Assembly: GCA_036874045.1 (NCBI GenBank)
Contig: CM072345.1
Coordinates: forward strand, 13,980,001 to 14,044,000
DNA from: Cymodocea nodosa
Lineage: Eukaryota; Streptophyta; Magnoliopsida; Alismatales; Cymodoceaceae
DNA: 64,000 nt
Direction: 5' to 3'
Position 1 is the first letter of the stretch; each line of letters opens with the position of its first letter. Shown here piece by piece: positions 1 through 11,785 of this stretch. The notes beneath the pieces were generated by a model. That model was given only the letters and a program-made list of their open reading frames with translations, made no database searches and was not told the DNA's origin. The position numbers were made by a program, and so were the translations under genes.

Positions 1-3000
1 GTTTCTATCAGCATCACCATGTTCCTGCAAGTTCCACAAAGACCTTGATTCCCTCTAATGCAAACAAAATCAGTTTCTTTGACACACCCTCTGCACAATG
101 AATGTGTGCAGGTATAGCACATGTACCGAGCAGACTTCTCACATATACTACATATATGCCAACCTGACATGCACAAAATCCAAAGCATTATTCAATTAGA
201 AATAAAAACTTCCATGAACTGACTATTAAGATATAAATGAAAATGTTTAGTGTTTACCTTAATTTCTTTATAATGTGTATATACAAAAAAAGTATCATTT
301 TGTAATAAAATCTACAAAACTTTTTCCATTCATCTAATAATTAAGATTATATTTGTAATAATTTATTACAACCACTACCTAATTAGTTTTCCCAAATTCG
401 TATTAAAACACCACATTGAACAATAAAACAAAGTTAAGAATACCACCACCTAGTTTGCTTAAGACCCCAGTATCATTTGATTATAATTGTGGACATTAGA
501 GTTTGCAAAATCTTTTTTTTTTCAAGGATAAGCATGTCTCATTAATGAAATAAGAAACAACCAAAGATGCACTAGGTATAGATCAAGAAGATCAACCCCC
601 CAGCAAAACAACCCCCTAGTCCCAACAGACTTAAATTTGAGCTCCCACAGTTAGAGAAAAGAAAGAGCTTGAAAAATGACTTCTTGCTGTCACCCCAATA
701 ACTGTTCTTTTTTTATGAAGGAAAAGCCAAATGCTCCGACAGACGGCATGGATCACCTGAAGATGCCTGTACCGTGCAGTTGGTTTGCCCCCAAAAGCAA
801 TGAACCCTACTTATCAGTAAATCAACTCTAGAATGAACAGAGACACTATCATGGATTGTTTGAATAATAAAATGCTTCTAAATTTGACAGCACATCAAGT
901 ATCCAAAAAGAGTGATTGACATTTTCCACTCACTAATTGCAATGAGTTCCAGTACCCTATGCACAAGAAGAAGCCACATGAAAATCTGGCCTTTCGTGAT
1001 CATTTGCATTTCCAGACCAAATGAAAAGGCATCCAGGTTTCATCAGGATGGTCAGCCAACATCCAGCAGCAGTTCCAGACAACCATGAAATGGTAGTTTT
1101 TTAAAACATTTGCATAAATGTTGGTTATGTATTTCATTACCAACTTGCCTTCCAGCAATCTTCCTCCTCACTCTGAAAACATCCTCATTCAGGTTTATTC
1201 CTCTTCTTTCCCATCCTTCACTAAAAACTCCACAAATCTCCAAACTTGCCTCCCTAATTCCTCACTCAATCTGTCTCCCTCATTGTGATGAGTTAATGGA
1301 AGCATTTTGTTTACCTTCCACATGTATTCCTAATTTTAAAATCAATATGCAAGTGCACAAGTCATTAACTCCATTTCACACAAGCACAGGTGCCTACATA
1401 AAGCACACACTCCTTTTCACACAAAAAGGGGTCACAGTCAGCATCTAGCACAAAGGAAATATAGGCAGCTGGAAGCACAGTAACCGCCCAGTAAATCATG
1501 ACACTGGATGGAGAATTTCCCATTGTAGCCACTTAAACACAAGGCTGATCACAGACAACTCATACTGATGGCATAGCTTCGACAACTCCAAAGTATTTGT
1601 GTTTTGTGAAAAGATTGTTTTTATGATTGTTGTACAAAATGACCAATTAAAATTTTAATTTTTGTTTAAAATGGTTTGGAAAAATGGCTGCCATTTAAGC
1701 AGCCATTTTTCTATTTTTCTGAGGAAAAAGAGCACTTTTTATTTTTCTGGGAAATATTTTTTCATTTTTTATATTTAAATGACCATTTTTTAACAATAAG
1801 GTACTCCCAGGTACCAGGGGTTAAGAAAAAAACCCAAACCCCAAAGAAAACAAGTACACTCAAAGTTTTTAAAGTTACAACTACTAACTCTTCCCTACAA
1901 CTCAACTGACCCTTGAAAACACACGTGTTTCTATGAAGCCCTATAGACCAACAGGTTGCATGGAACGCTAGAAGAACTCTGTGCTTGGCTTCAATCAACT
2001 TACCCTTGACTGTCGCCATAATGTAGTCCAGCATCCCATCAAAAGATGCAAGGGAAAGACCATCACAGACCACTCCGGGCTTGAACTTACTCCATAAAAA
2101 CTGCACCATGCTACAATTGAAAGAATAAATGATCTCTACCCTCTTCACATTGGTTGCAGAACATGCAATGAAGATCCTGGATCCTGGTCCACATGGCACA
2201 CCTCTTCCTAGTAACCACCAACCTATTATGTAACAAAGACCACAGAAAAATAATGACCTTATGAAGAGATTTACACCTTCACAATAGCTGGAAGTGCCTC
2301 CATCTTATCTCACATAAAATTCCCTACTTTCTTCTCCTATAATTTTAACATCAGTAACAGTTATTTCCTACATGTCTTTTATAATATCAATATATCCTAT
2401 GAGTACCCCTTTTCTTTCCAAAACCCACTACAATAGATTTCTAGGTAGTCTATCATAAGTTTTTTTCTAAACCAATGAAAACTACATGAAGTTCTTTTTC
2501 TTAACTCTAAAATTTTCTACAAATTATCTGAATAAATGAATAGCTTATATTATTGGCCTACTTGACAAAAATCTAAATTGATTTTCTATGATTTTAATTG
2601 CATGTCTTAGTCTTTACTTAATTACCTTTTTCCATAATTTCATAGTATAACTTGCTAACTTATTACGATAATTGTTACAATTCTGCATGTCTCTCTTATG
2701 TTTAAATAGTATTAAAGAGCTTATTCTACATTCATTTGACATCTTCTTTGTCTTTAAAATTATATTAGAAAGTTTAGTTAACCACACAATCCCTACTTCA
2801 CACATGCACTTCCACACTTCAATAGGAATAACATCTGGTCCAATAGTTTTTCCACATTTCAGTACAGTAGTCTTAATGGAAACCCTTTCAGTACGGTACC
2901 ATCTGGATCATTTAATTTGAGTAAATGGGAGCTCAGGAGGATTTAAAAGGGCCATAGCAATCTTCAATTTACTAGATAATCCTTGTATCAAATAAAAACA

Positions 3001-6000
3001 AAAAAAATGCAAGTACAAGATACTGAGATATTTATAAAAAGAAAGTGAATACCAAATAATGAGCAAATAAAAGATTAAATTCATTGCAAAATGAGATGAG
3101 GATTGTAAAGATGATAAATATGGAACCATCAATTGTGGACAAGATGCTAAAACAAAAATCTAGAACCTCCCAATTTGGAGCTTTAACCTTTTAAATGATC
3201 TCACTTTACAAATCTCAGAGACCTAAATACTTCCCAAACTCTTGCAACTTTAACCTATTGATGATCTCACTTTTAATCTCAAATAGCTGAGAAATAAAAC
3301 CAAGACAAGATTTTTGTATTTTTTTGATTCACAACAATGTTTCAAAAAATGGAATATGGCCATATATGTATTGAATATTAAAATATTTTAAAAATAGTTT
3401 AAATGGCCAATTTTAAAAAAACAAATTACACATAAATATATTTAGATATGTAAAAGCATCACAATTAAAAAACTAATAAAATAAATTTCCATTGAATAAT
3501 ATGTAATACAATTTCAAGGAATATATCATGAATACAGTTATCATTCAGTCACAAGTCATCCAATTGAAAAACGTAACTACATATTAAAACAATTTATGTA
3601 TTAAGCAAAAAACAAGAATCTAAATAACGATACAATGTCAATAACAAAAAATCAGTAAGTTAAAAAATTAATGTCTTGGAATCATTTTTCTTAATTGGCA
3701 TTGGGTAAATAAGTGTCCAATTTATGATCCTTTTCCCATTTTTAGTAGGAAAAGGTCTACATAATAAATAACCTTTTATCAACCCATTTTTCTCCGTTTT
3801 ATTCAAAAAAATGTGATGTTTGACAGCCAGAAAAGTTTTGACATTTTTTCCCATTTTTGAAGCATTGATTTGCAATAGTATAGGTGTTACAATCATATTT
3901 TGCCATCTAAATGTGAAAACCAGTAATCATATTATCTTGACATACATTATAAGCATAATTCTTGTAATCAAATTCATATAAAAATTTACCTATTTAATAC
4001 TGTCCAGTGATCATGGTAAATATTTAGCAATCCTTAGCACTTGTAAATAAATCTCCTTGTTGCTGCATCTCCATATCCTCCATATGAACTAGAAACACAT
4101 AATCAAATTGTCTCTTCCTCGCATTAGTTTCACTTTGCAACACGGCATTTTTAATATGCAACTTAATTTTCTTAATTGGGCATGTCTTCTTAAATTGCAT
4201 AGTATACATTTTGATCTGTTGCATGGCCCATATTCTCAGAATATCGTAGGCATTCCTGTTGTCAGCTGTTTTGGGCAATTCAACTATTATGAACTCCCTT
4301 TTTTAGGAATCACCAGATTTCACTTACTCATAAAGTTTCAGGTAAAAAGAGGAAAACCATAGGCATAAGTCCAGAGAGAAAATTTCAATTTCAGTCAGCA
4401 AACTGTTTTCCTCACTAATCAATTGTATTCTCAGCGTATGTTGTCCTTCTTGAGAATCCAACCAGTATGGTCTCCTTTTTTAAGAAAGATAAGAATATTT
4501 ACTTAATTATAGAAATTTTAATGTAAAAAGGAGAAATACAGGGGAGAATCCTAAATGAATAAAACTCATCACCAACCATGCAATCTGTTGGAGTTCTACC
4601 AACCACCTAATGTCATCAACTTGCATTGTATAAGAGAGGGAAAATTATAAACAAGGGGGACCGAAAAAATAAACATTCCAACCAAGCTAATCATAAACCC
4701 AAACCCCGGCTTAAAATCATAAACATTTTGAAGAAATCAGATGGAGTGGCAGCCCAGTGATGAATCATGCTGGTTTGCTAGCATCACTTTTTGTTTTCAG
4801 TTTTCAGGTATCAAGGCTCAAGCCTCATCATGCAACAACAACAAACTAAGTCATAATCCTAGTACGTTAGGTTAGTCAGATGAAACCATTTTTTCCAAAT
4901 GTTGTTTCTTGCCTCATCATTTAAAAAAGACAAGGACCAATCATCTATCAGAACCACTTCTCAAAGCAGCATTTTCCCTGTATAAGATACATAAACAAGG
5001 CCAAAGTTCATCTGACTGTAAAGTTTTGGTAGTAACAGGACACTGGTTGATTCTAGCTGCTTTGCATGGCAAACAAAAAGGACACAGCATATCAATTCAG
5101 TATTTGCTATACGGGGAAAGAAACATAGTATATCAACTCGGTATTTGCTATTCAGGCAAAGAAACAAGAAATTTAATCTCCAAGGGACTTTATTTGTTGA
5201 GTGGTGGCCTCCAAGGTCTTCTAAGTAAATTTATCGAGAAGCCACTAGGTGCCATGGCATTGTAAAGAAGCTACGTTTTTTACACCTAGCTTTTTAAAAT
5301 ATATGAAATCTAATCAGATCCAAAGCTTCTCCATCCTCTCCAACGGTCCAACCTTAGATAATAAATGTTATATGATTTTTGGAGTATTTTAAGCATTTAA
5401 ATTATTTTTATTTTATTTTAGTATTTAGCATATTATCAATGTTCCAAAAACAGAAAATGATCATTACGCAAACAGAACATAAAAACATTGAATGGTTGTT
5501 AGACTACCTATTAAGATATAATAGCCATTTATGGCAATTTCAAAAAATTGGATGTGTTGAAATCCATTTAACAGCCATTTTTCAACTTTTATACAAAATT
5601 TTAATATTTTTATAATGCATTTTATTGACAAAATATGCACACCACAAGTTCATGTATTATTCTTCATATTTTCATAATATTACATGATACATAACAATTA
5701 ACATCCAATTTTGTGTTATTATAATATTATGCACATATTTAGCATGTTCTCAACATTATTATGATTTTCATTGTACATTTTATTGACAAAATCCATGCAT
5801 CATGACTTGTTCTTCATATTTTTCATGATATTACATGGTGCATAGCAACATGTGATTTTGCGGTATTTAGCATAAATAACATAGGTAACACCAGAATAGT
5901 TGAATGACTACTTTCCATAGACCTAATCATCATATAGTACATTAATAACTATGATAGAAATCACTAAGAGATAAGAAGTTAATGGCAAACGTACCACAAT

Positions 6001-8308
6001 TCCAACGCCCCTTAGCACGGAAAAATGCTTCATCACGGTTTACACATGATGGATGGTATACTTTTGGGCAACCCCTAGAACAAACAGTTACAAAATGACT
6101 ATAATGTCAGATTCATTTCAATGAAATTTGAAATTTTCAATATTGTAAAGGAGACTCACCAAACCTAGACACTCACCTACGGTCACAAACAACAAGATCT
6201 CCCCCGTCAAAGCATATGAAGCAGACATCCTCCTCCACCTTCTTCTTTGTTTGTGCTTTAGATGCCTGAGACCTTGGTGGTCGGCCTCGCTTCTTCCTCC
6301 CTCCCACCCTGACAGGCATGTCAGTTGATAATTCCTTCTCCTCGGCCACTGTCACATCCTCCACCATGGCATCCTCGTCAACAGAAACAGGAGGAAGTGC
6401 AGCTGCATCTCCTTCTTCCTCAGGAGTAAGTGTAACAGAATTGTCTGCATCATGAATCATCATTGTACCCACCTCCCCACTTGCTGCTTCTTCCTTGACA
6501 TTAGAACGTGGAGAAGCATCCACATGCATCACTTTATCATCCACAATGGGATTGTTAAATTGCTGGGGCCCATAAGCATCCACCATCTCTTCTTCAATTG
6601 CAGGTGCTGCATCCAAACTACCAACCATATATTCATCCATGTCATGAAGCATAACTGACTTCAGTTCCCCTGCATTCACATCTGCATCCTTACCTCCAAA
6701 TCCATTTGCATTCCCAACCTTGTCCTCCTGCCCGGCTTCACATCGAGAACTTATCCCGGCTTCTTTGTTGCAGCACATTTTCATTGGGTTGTCTTCCACT
6801 GTCTCTTCAATTACAGGAGCTGAACTTGAAGTACCCCCCATGCATTGATCCATGTCATGAAGCATCACTGAATTCAGTTCCCCTGCATTAACATCTGCAT
6901 CCTTGCCTCCAAACCCATCAATGTTCCCAACCTTGACCTGTTGCCCAACTTCACTTTGAGAAGTTGTCCTGACTTCCTCGTTACAGCCCACTAGCAATGG
7001 GTTGTCTTCCAATGTATCTTCTTCGATTACAGGAGCTGAACCCAAAATACCACCCACGGATTGATCCATGTCATGAAGCATCACTGACTTCATCTCTCCT
7101 GCATTCACATCTGCATCCTTACCTCCAAATCCACCCACATTCCCAACCTTAACCTCTTGCCTAAATTGACAAGGAGAGCTTGTCCTGACTTCCTCGTTAC
7201 AACCCACTGGCAATGGATTGTCACCCCCTGTCCCTTTTTCAATTACAGGAGATGAACCCAAAGTACCACCCATGGATTTGTCCGTGTCATGAAGTATCAC
7301 TGACTTCAGCTCTCCAGCATTTACATCTGCATCCTTACCACCAAATCCATCGGCATTCCCAGCCTCAACCTCCTTCTCAATTTCATATTGAGAACTTGTC
7401 CTGTCTTCCTCGTTACATCCCACTAGCACTGGATTAACGTCCACTGTCTCTTTTTCATTTATAGGAGCCGAACCCAAAGTACCGCCCATGGATTGATCCA
7501 TGTCGTTAAGCATCACTGACTTCAGTTTCCCTGCATTCACATCTGCATCCTTACCTCCAAACGTGTCCAAATTCCCAACTTCAACATCCTGCCCAGCTTC
7601 ACATCGAGAATTTGTCCTGACTTCCTCGTTACAACCCACTAGCATTGGGTTGTCATCCCCCAGATGGGCATCGGTTTGCTGACCTCCATCAACCACCTCT
7701 TTTTCCCAGGGGGACGAGGGCGGAAACCCAAGAAGCGAACTACAGTTTGCGTATTCCAACCCTGAACCTATTGCCACGTGCACCGTCTTTTCCTCCAATT
7801 CTTTTGCTGGCGGTGGACTAGAGACCACTCCCTCTACGCCACCCACAAACGCATCCTTCCCTTCCTCAACTTGCTGGACCCCAAAAACAGCATGTGCCAT
7901 CCCACTCTCTTCCTCGGCATCGACCAGCTGCGAACGACCCATATCACCAATCCCCGCCCCCACTCCTCCACCTGCGAAATCCCCACTTTCCTCTCTCCCC
8001 AAGGCTTCACCTTGCGGAGCACTTCCATCGTCCCCGTCCACGACACCTTCATCCACCCGAGTGCCAGCGGCCTCCACCACCACTCCTTCTCGGTCCCTCG
8101 AATCCGCAAACCCTAACCGGGAGTCCTCCATTCCATCTTCCGGTTTGACAAACTCCACCCTCCCACTATCCACGTCCCCTCTGGGAACGACAGTCTCTTC
8201 CCTCTCTGGCGGTGCTTCCCCCTCGATCACGGCCGGCTGATCCAGTCGAGAAAGGGGAAGATGGTGGGAATCAACAAGGTCGTCTTCTTCGTTCATGGGA
8301 TCGTTCAT
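1..8308 (-). CDS. NERD-like PHD/CCCH zinc finger protein (5' part, continues beyond window start)
   Basis: Three exons read on the minus strand: 8308-6177, 6074-5995 and 163-1 (partial). All junctions are GT-AG and in phase. Exon 1 encodes about 710 acidic, low-complexity residues carrying five tandem repeats of about 72 residues. An AT-hook-like RGRPP follows near residue 675, and then a PHD-type zinc finger starts near residue 696 (CFICFDGGD, CPKVYHPSC, RWNCGWHIC, CEKSARYMCYTC). This finger order matches the plant family of NERD and zinc finger CCCH proteins 19/44, in which SWIB, Plus-3, GYF and CCCH domains follow; those would lie before position 1. NERD binds histone H3 and links chromatin to small-RNA silencing in Arabidopsis; that role is inferred from family only. 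The start is the first of two close in-frame ATGs (residues 1 and 5). The finger is split by a 5.8 kb intron full of transposon debris. Confidence 0.88.
1680..1710. repeat. Perfect 12-bp inverted repeat with 7-base loop
   Basis: The arms aaaaatggctgc (1680-1691) and gcagccattttt (1699-1710) are exact reverse complements around catttaa. In the transcribed intron this would form a small hairpin. It could be the junction of a decayed inverted-repeat element; no longer terminal repeats were seen around it. Confidence 0.75.
1890..2196 (-). mobile_element. L1-type LINE ORF2 C-terminal (zf-RVT) remnant
   Basis: A minus-strand open frame holds a pattern like the zinc-binding region at the end of plant L1-type ORF2: a hydrophobic core with FLWSKF, then KHRVLLAFHATCWSIGLHRN followed by TCVFKG. 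Functional copies typically have WxIWxxRNxxxF here. Because this motif belongs to a different LINE clade from the neighbouring RTE remnant, two separate insertions are likely. The match is by eye to a weakly conserved domain. Confidence 0.5.
2310..2858 (-). mobile_element. RTE-clade LINE reverse transcriptase remnant
   Basis: Minus-strand translation gives a decayed reverse transcriptase: TIGPDVIPIEVWKCM, then WLTKLSNIILKTKKMSNEC, then MQNCNNYRNKL and YTMKLWKKVI. After a stop it continues in IDIIKDM, TVTDVKIIGEESREF. This follows the order GPDGIPIEVWK, WLTKLFN, KGDIQNC.NYRGIKL, MKLWERVI of plant RTE-type non-LTR elements. Several in-frame stops and lost blocks show it is dead. It lies in sense orientation in the gene's intron. 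Confidence 0.8.
5618..5900. repeat. Degenerate tandem duplication of about 158 bp
   Basis: The string cattttattgacaaaat starts at 5618 and recurs 158 bases on at 5776 as cattttattgacaaaatc. Matching words follow in both copies: ttcttcatatttt, atattacatg and catagcaac/cataacaat, then attttg and ttagca. Copies differ by many substitutions and small gaps, so the duplication is old. Confidence 0.6.
6580..7653 (-). repeat. Five tandem in-frame repeats (about 215 bp, 72 residues each) inside NERD-like exon 1
   Basis: Each unit contains a VGCNEE-like start, a GFGGKDADVNAGEL core, an SVMLHDMDQSMGG stretch and a PVIEE tail ending in DNP. On the plus strand the cores fall near 6680, 6890, 7105, 7320 and 7540, so the period is about 215 bases. 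The length is a multiple of three in every unit and no stop codon intervenes. The last unit in gene order (6580-6791) is the most diverged: MKMCCNKE replaces the usual VGCNEE. No folded domain is recognised; the units are acidic and probably disordered. Confidence 0.93.
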
Positions 8309-8620
8309 GGGAAGAGGAATAAAACCCTAGAAACAAAGGGCGGAAAGGGTAATCGGAAACAGATGGGAAAGGAAATGTAGCGCACGGAGGGGACGCTTTT
8401 CTTTTGGACAGGCGACTAGGCGAAGCCGCGAGTGGCGCGACGCGGGTGCGGAGTGGGCGGGTAGGGGCGTGCGGTCACGAGGAACGAGGGTTGGGGAGCT
8501 GGGACCTTTTACTCTCGAGATCTGTCTGAACGTCATACCCTGTGAGAAATTAGGTTGACTATTTTTGTAACCCTCGCACGGTAAAATTGTTGTATGATTT
8601 TTTATTTTATTTTTTTCCAT
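8309..8620 (-). promoter_or_regulatory. 5' leader and proximal promoter region of the NERD-like gene
   Basis: The 200 bases upstream of the start (read on the minus strand) are GC-rich up to about 8520 and then turn sharply AT-rich. The GC-rich part is probably the untranslated leader. No clear TATA box was seen at a convincing distance, which would fit a broadly expressed chromatin gene. The boundary is inferred from composition only. Confidence 0.35.
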
Positions 8621-10549
8621 TTTATTATACATAATTTAGGTTAATAATACTTGTTAGAAATTATAAACATATTAAATTTATATAACTTTCTTTAATATCT
8701 CATTGAAATACTTTGAAATTTTTGGTTCATATAATTAACCCGTAAAATTACAACTTTGACTTGCTGTTATTGAATTTGATAACATCAGAATGTTTTCTAT
8801 ATTGTCAATTAGTCGTCTTTTTTTTTTTGTTTCCGGTGGGTAATTCTTTTTTAAGAACAAATGCTAATGCTGTTACAGAGGTTATCTTTATTTAGGATCG
8901 TGATGTAACTTACCTTTCCTATGGGTATTTTCGTAACTTCATTTTATCGGAATTCTTTTTTATCTGTAATTTCTTTATTTTATTTATCTTTTAACTTTGA
9001 AAATAAAAATTATAATTTATCTATAGCATCATCATTTTTATTGGTATTTTATTTTTTAAAATTTAAAAATATTCATATAATCAGTTAATCCGTGGTGCAA
9101 TCTATCGTTTATTAAATTTTGTATTAATCTAAGTTACATCCGTTATTATGTTTTTATTTCAAAAATCAACGGCTAAAATTTAATAGAAAAATTGTTGAAT
9201 ACCAAGACATTTAGATGAATGACTGATATTTATTTAATTTTATCTAATTACGTTTACCTCTCTTCTATTTATAAAACAAACAAACAAAATGATATTAAAA
9301 ACTTTACCTTATATCACCGTACCATCCACCATCATACATAAATTAAGATTAAGATTAAGATTAGTCAAAAAAAATGTTGATCAACGTAGCCTACACTAGA
9401 AATACGTATAATTTTTCTGGAATTTAGATATTGATGGACATAAAAGACATTATCATTGTCGAAAAAAACTCCCCTTCCCTTTCGATGCTGGTGTGGCTAA
9501 TTGTTCATTATCTCTGCTTGTTAAGGTTGATCATTGATCTTATGATCATCTTAATTAGACCGATACAACAAAATTTGAATTCTTCCTGTGCTTGCACGCA
9601 ATGAAATGGAATTGTGTGCTCGTGATCCATACCGTTTCAAGAGAAAATGACAATTTATTTGTGATAGGTAAGATGAATAAGATGCAAAGATCCACTTCGA
9701 CTTAAAAGAAATATCTACATCGAGTCTTACCAATGATTAACGAGAGATGATAGCTCGCTCGGCAAAAATTATCACCCTAACATGTTCATAACAGATTTGT
9801 AAATGAAGCCTGATCCAAGTTAGCTTAGGTTGGGTCAAGTTGGGCCGAACCATGTCAGGTTTGTTCAAGTTAATTAAGTTTGGTAAGTTAAAGTTAGAAT
9901 GGGAAATAACAATTGATGTAATATTAAATATATATATATATATATAATTGAAATAAAAACGTTAAAAAAAATTCCTTCTAATATTATACTATTAGACACC
10001 TATTAAAGAAGTTTAACTAACTGTTATAACTAAAATAACTACCACAAAGTCGAATTGTAATTGTATTATCGCTAACCATAAACAAAATCCAGGTTCATAT
10101 TTCAATTTCACATTTACGTAAAATCATAAGATTCCAAATACGAACATCTATCCACAAATCGCCAGAGATTGTCATTACAACCTCATAATAATCAGCGAGT
10201 CCTTTCCTACACACACGTCTTATCTAAGAATTTTCTTAAATACCTAAAATAAATAAATTATACTTAATGAGCCATAAGTCAATAAGTAACGTATTAACGG
10301 TACATAAATAAAAAAATTATGCGAAGCAAAGGACAACAAAGTCAAATCACATCAATTAATTCAAAAAAATCGACTAATCAAAATAAATATACAAATCGAG
10401 GAGCAAGATAAAATAATTATATATGTACCATACATGATAAATTATAAATAGTGAGTTACAATTTATTTATATATTTCAAAAATTATGCTATCTATCTATA
10501 GTTTCATGTAATTCTTACAGTTAAGTCTAGTGACCTATTTATATACCTA
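8621..10549. other. AT-rich intergenic spacer, no gene seen
   Basis: Composition is strongly AT with a (TA)n run near 9928-9946. The segment 9780-9900 has words like gggtcaagttgggccgaacc, a G/T-rich degenerate repeat style that recurs near 12.85 and 38.2 kb. No exon, RNA gene or element ends could be supported. Confidence 0.6.
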
Positions 10550-10966
10550 GAATTTGAATTCCTACAGAATTTGATGGAAATAATTCAAAATCTAAGTGTT
10601 TTTGCACGTTCAAGAATTTGACAAAAATTGAATTTTAGTTATTTGTGCATATAATAGAATTAAATGGAATTAAACAGATTTGATTTTTAATAAAATTAAG
10701 TAACAAATTAAAGTAAATAGTGAAAATGTAATTAATTTATTAATAAATTATTTACATTAATAAATGAACATATTATTAAATTAAATATTTATGTATTATT
10801 TATCAATTAATTAAATATATCATTATATAAAATAAATCAAAATAACTTTTTAGTTATATTACATATTTAAAACAACAAAAGTTTAATTATAAATTCTATA
10901 TTCCTCGTAATGCTCAAAAAAATGTATATTACAAAAAATCTACTCATTATGATGTTTGTAATATTC

Positions 10967-11218
10967 TTATTCACGAATATCCCACATTATATACATAATA
11001 TTTTCACAAAATTTATCTACAATTTCTTTTCTTTGTTCTTGCACATTATTTTGAATAGTGTTAACTATTTCATATTGTAATTCTACATTTGTAAAGTCTT
11101 CAACTTGTATATTACGTTTATCTTATTGTACTTCATCTTCAAGATTTTGACATAAGTATGTTTTATCTACTTTACAAATAAAATTGTAAACTAAAAAACA
11201 TGCTAACAATATTTTTGC
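10967..11218 (-). mobile_element. PIF/Harbinger transposase C-terminal remnant
   Basis: Reading the minus strand from 11218 gives AKILLACFLVYNFICKVDKT, a clear relative of the AKI(I/L)LACC(V/I)LHNFIRKVD block of PIF/Harbinger DDE transposases. Then come one in-frame stop, an acidic linker and QRKEIVDKFCENIMYIMW, resembling the R..I...LWE/MW tail, ending at TAA 10969-10967. The last 84 codons are almost intact while the catalytic core is gone. It has no long open frame because of the internal stop. Confidence 0.65.
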
Positions 11219-11509
11219 ACCATAACATAGAAATGGACATTACCATAAACATTAGATTCACAATATACACTTATCTACAGATGAGTATACTTTAACAAGA
11301 TAAATCACTAGCTTGCTAAAATTGTAATCTTTATAAGTTTAGATTTGAGTCTCCACCAAGAATGTACACAAATCTATCAAGAAAGACCAAGATTGATGTT
11401 AAAAAGATATATGAAAACATTTAACTCATATTTGTATTGTGTCATTTTGCTTATATCAGATATTAATGATTTTAAATCATGTGAACATTAGCATTACCTT
11501 CCACCAAGG

Positions 11510-11785
11510 AGGGTGTCGGCTGAGCGTCTCGCACGAGGGTGCGGGCGAGCATGAGAGTGAGGTTGAGCAGGAGGGCAAGCAAAAGGTTCGTACTTTCCAT
11601 CGACGAGCGCGAGGGCAAGCGTCGACCGTGAGGGTGTTGGCAAGCACGACGGTGCAGGCGAGCGCAAGGGTGAGCATCGAGGGTGCAAGTGAGCAGGAGG
11701 GTGCATGCGAGTGCGAGGGCGAGCGCATGATGTAGGCGAGGGCGTAGGAGGTGAGACCAAACGCAAGGGGGAAATCGAGCAATCT
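11510..11785. repeat. GC-rich degenerate minisatellite of gcgagggtgagc-like units
   Basis: A sharply bounded G-rich block in AT-rich DNA is made of irregular repeats of about 12 to 21 bases, such as gcgagggcgagcg, gcgagggtg, gcgagcgcaagggtgagc and gtgcaagtgagcaggagggtgc. Open frames exist on both strands because of composition, so I do not call a protein. It sits between the transposase remnant and the presumed element end. Confidence 0.6.

Larger units (their letters stand above)
164..5994 (-). other. Intron 2 of the NERD-like gene, rich in transposon remnants
   Basis: A 5,831-base AT-rich intron with a minus-strand donor at 5994-5993 and acceptor at 165-164. It holds two LINE remnants, a perfect 12-bp hairpin and a degenerate tandem duplication, each listed separately. 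I saw no further exon of the gene in it: the split glycine codon joins WNCG directly to GWHIC, as in the family. The stretches 164-1850, 2900-5600 and 5900-5994 show no recognisable element. Confidence 0.8.

Noticed and set aside
6580..7653. CRISPR-like direct repeats
   Set aside because: The units are contiguous 72-codon coding repeats without spacers in a plant gene.
11439..11782. Protein of about 100 residues in the GC-rich block at 11.5 kb
   Set aside because: Frames exist on both strands and consist only of translated short tandem units.
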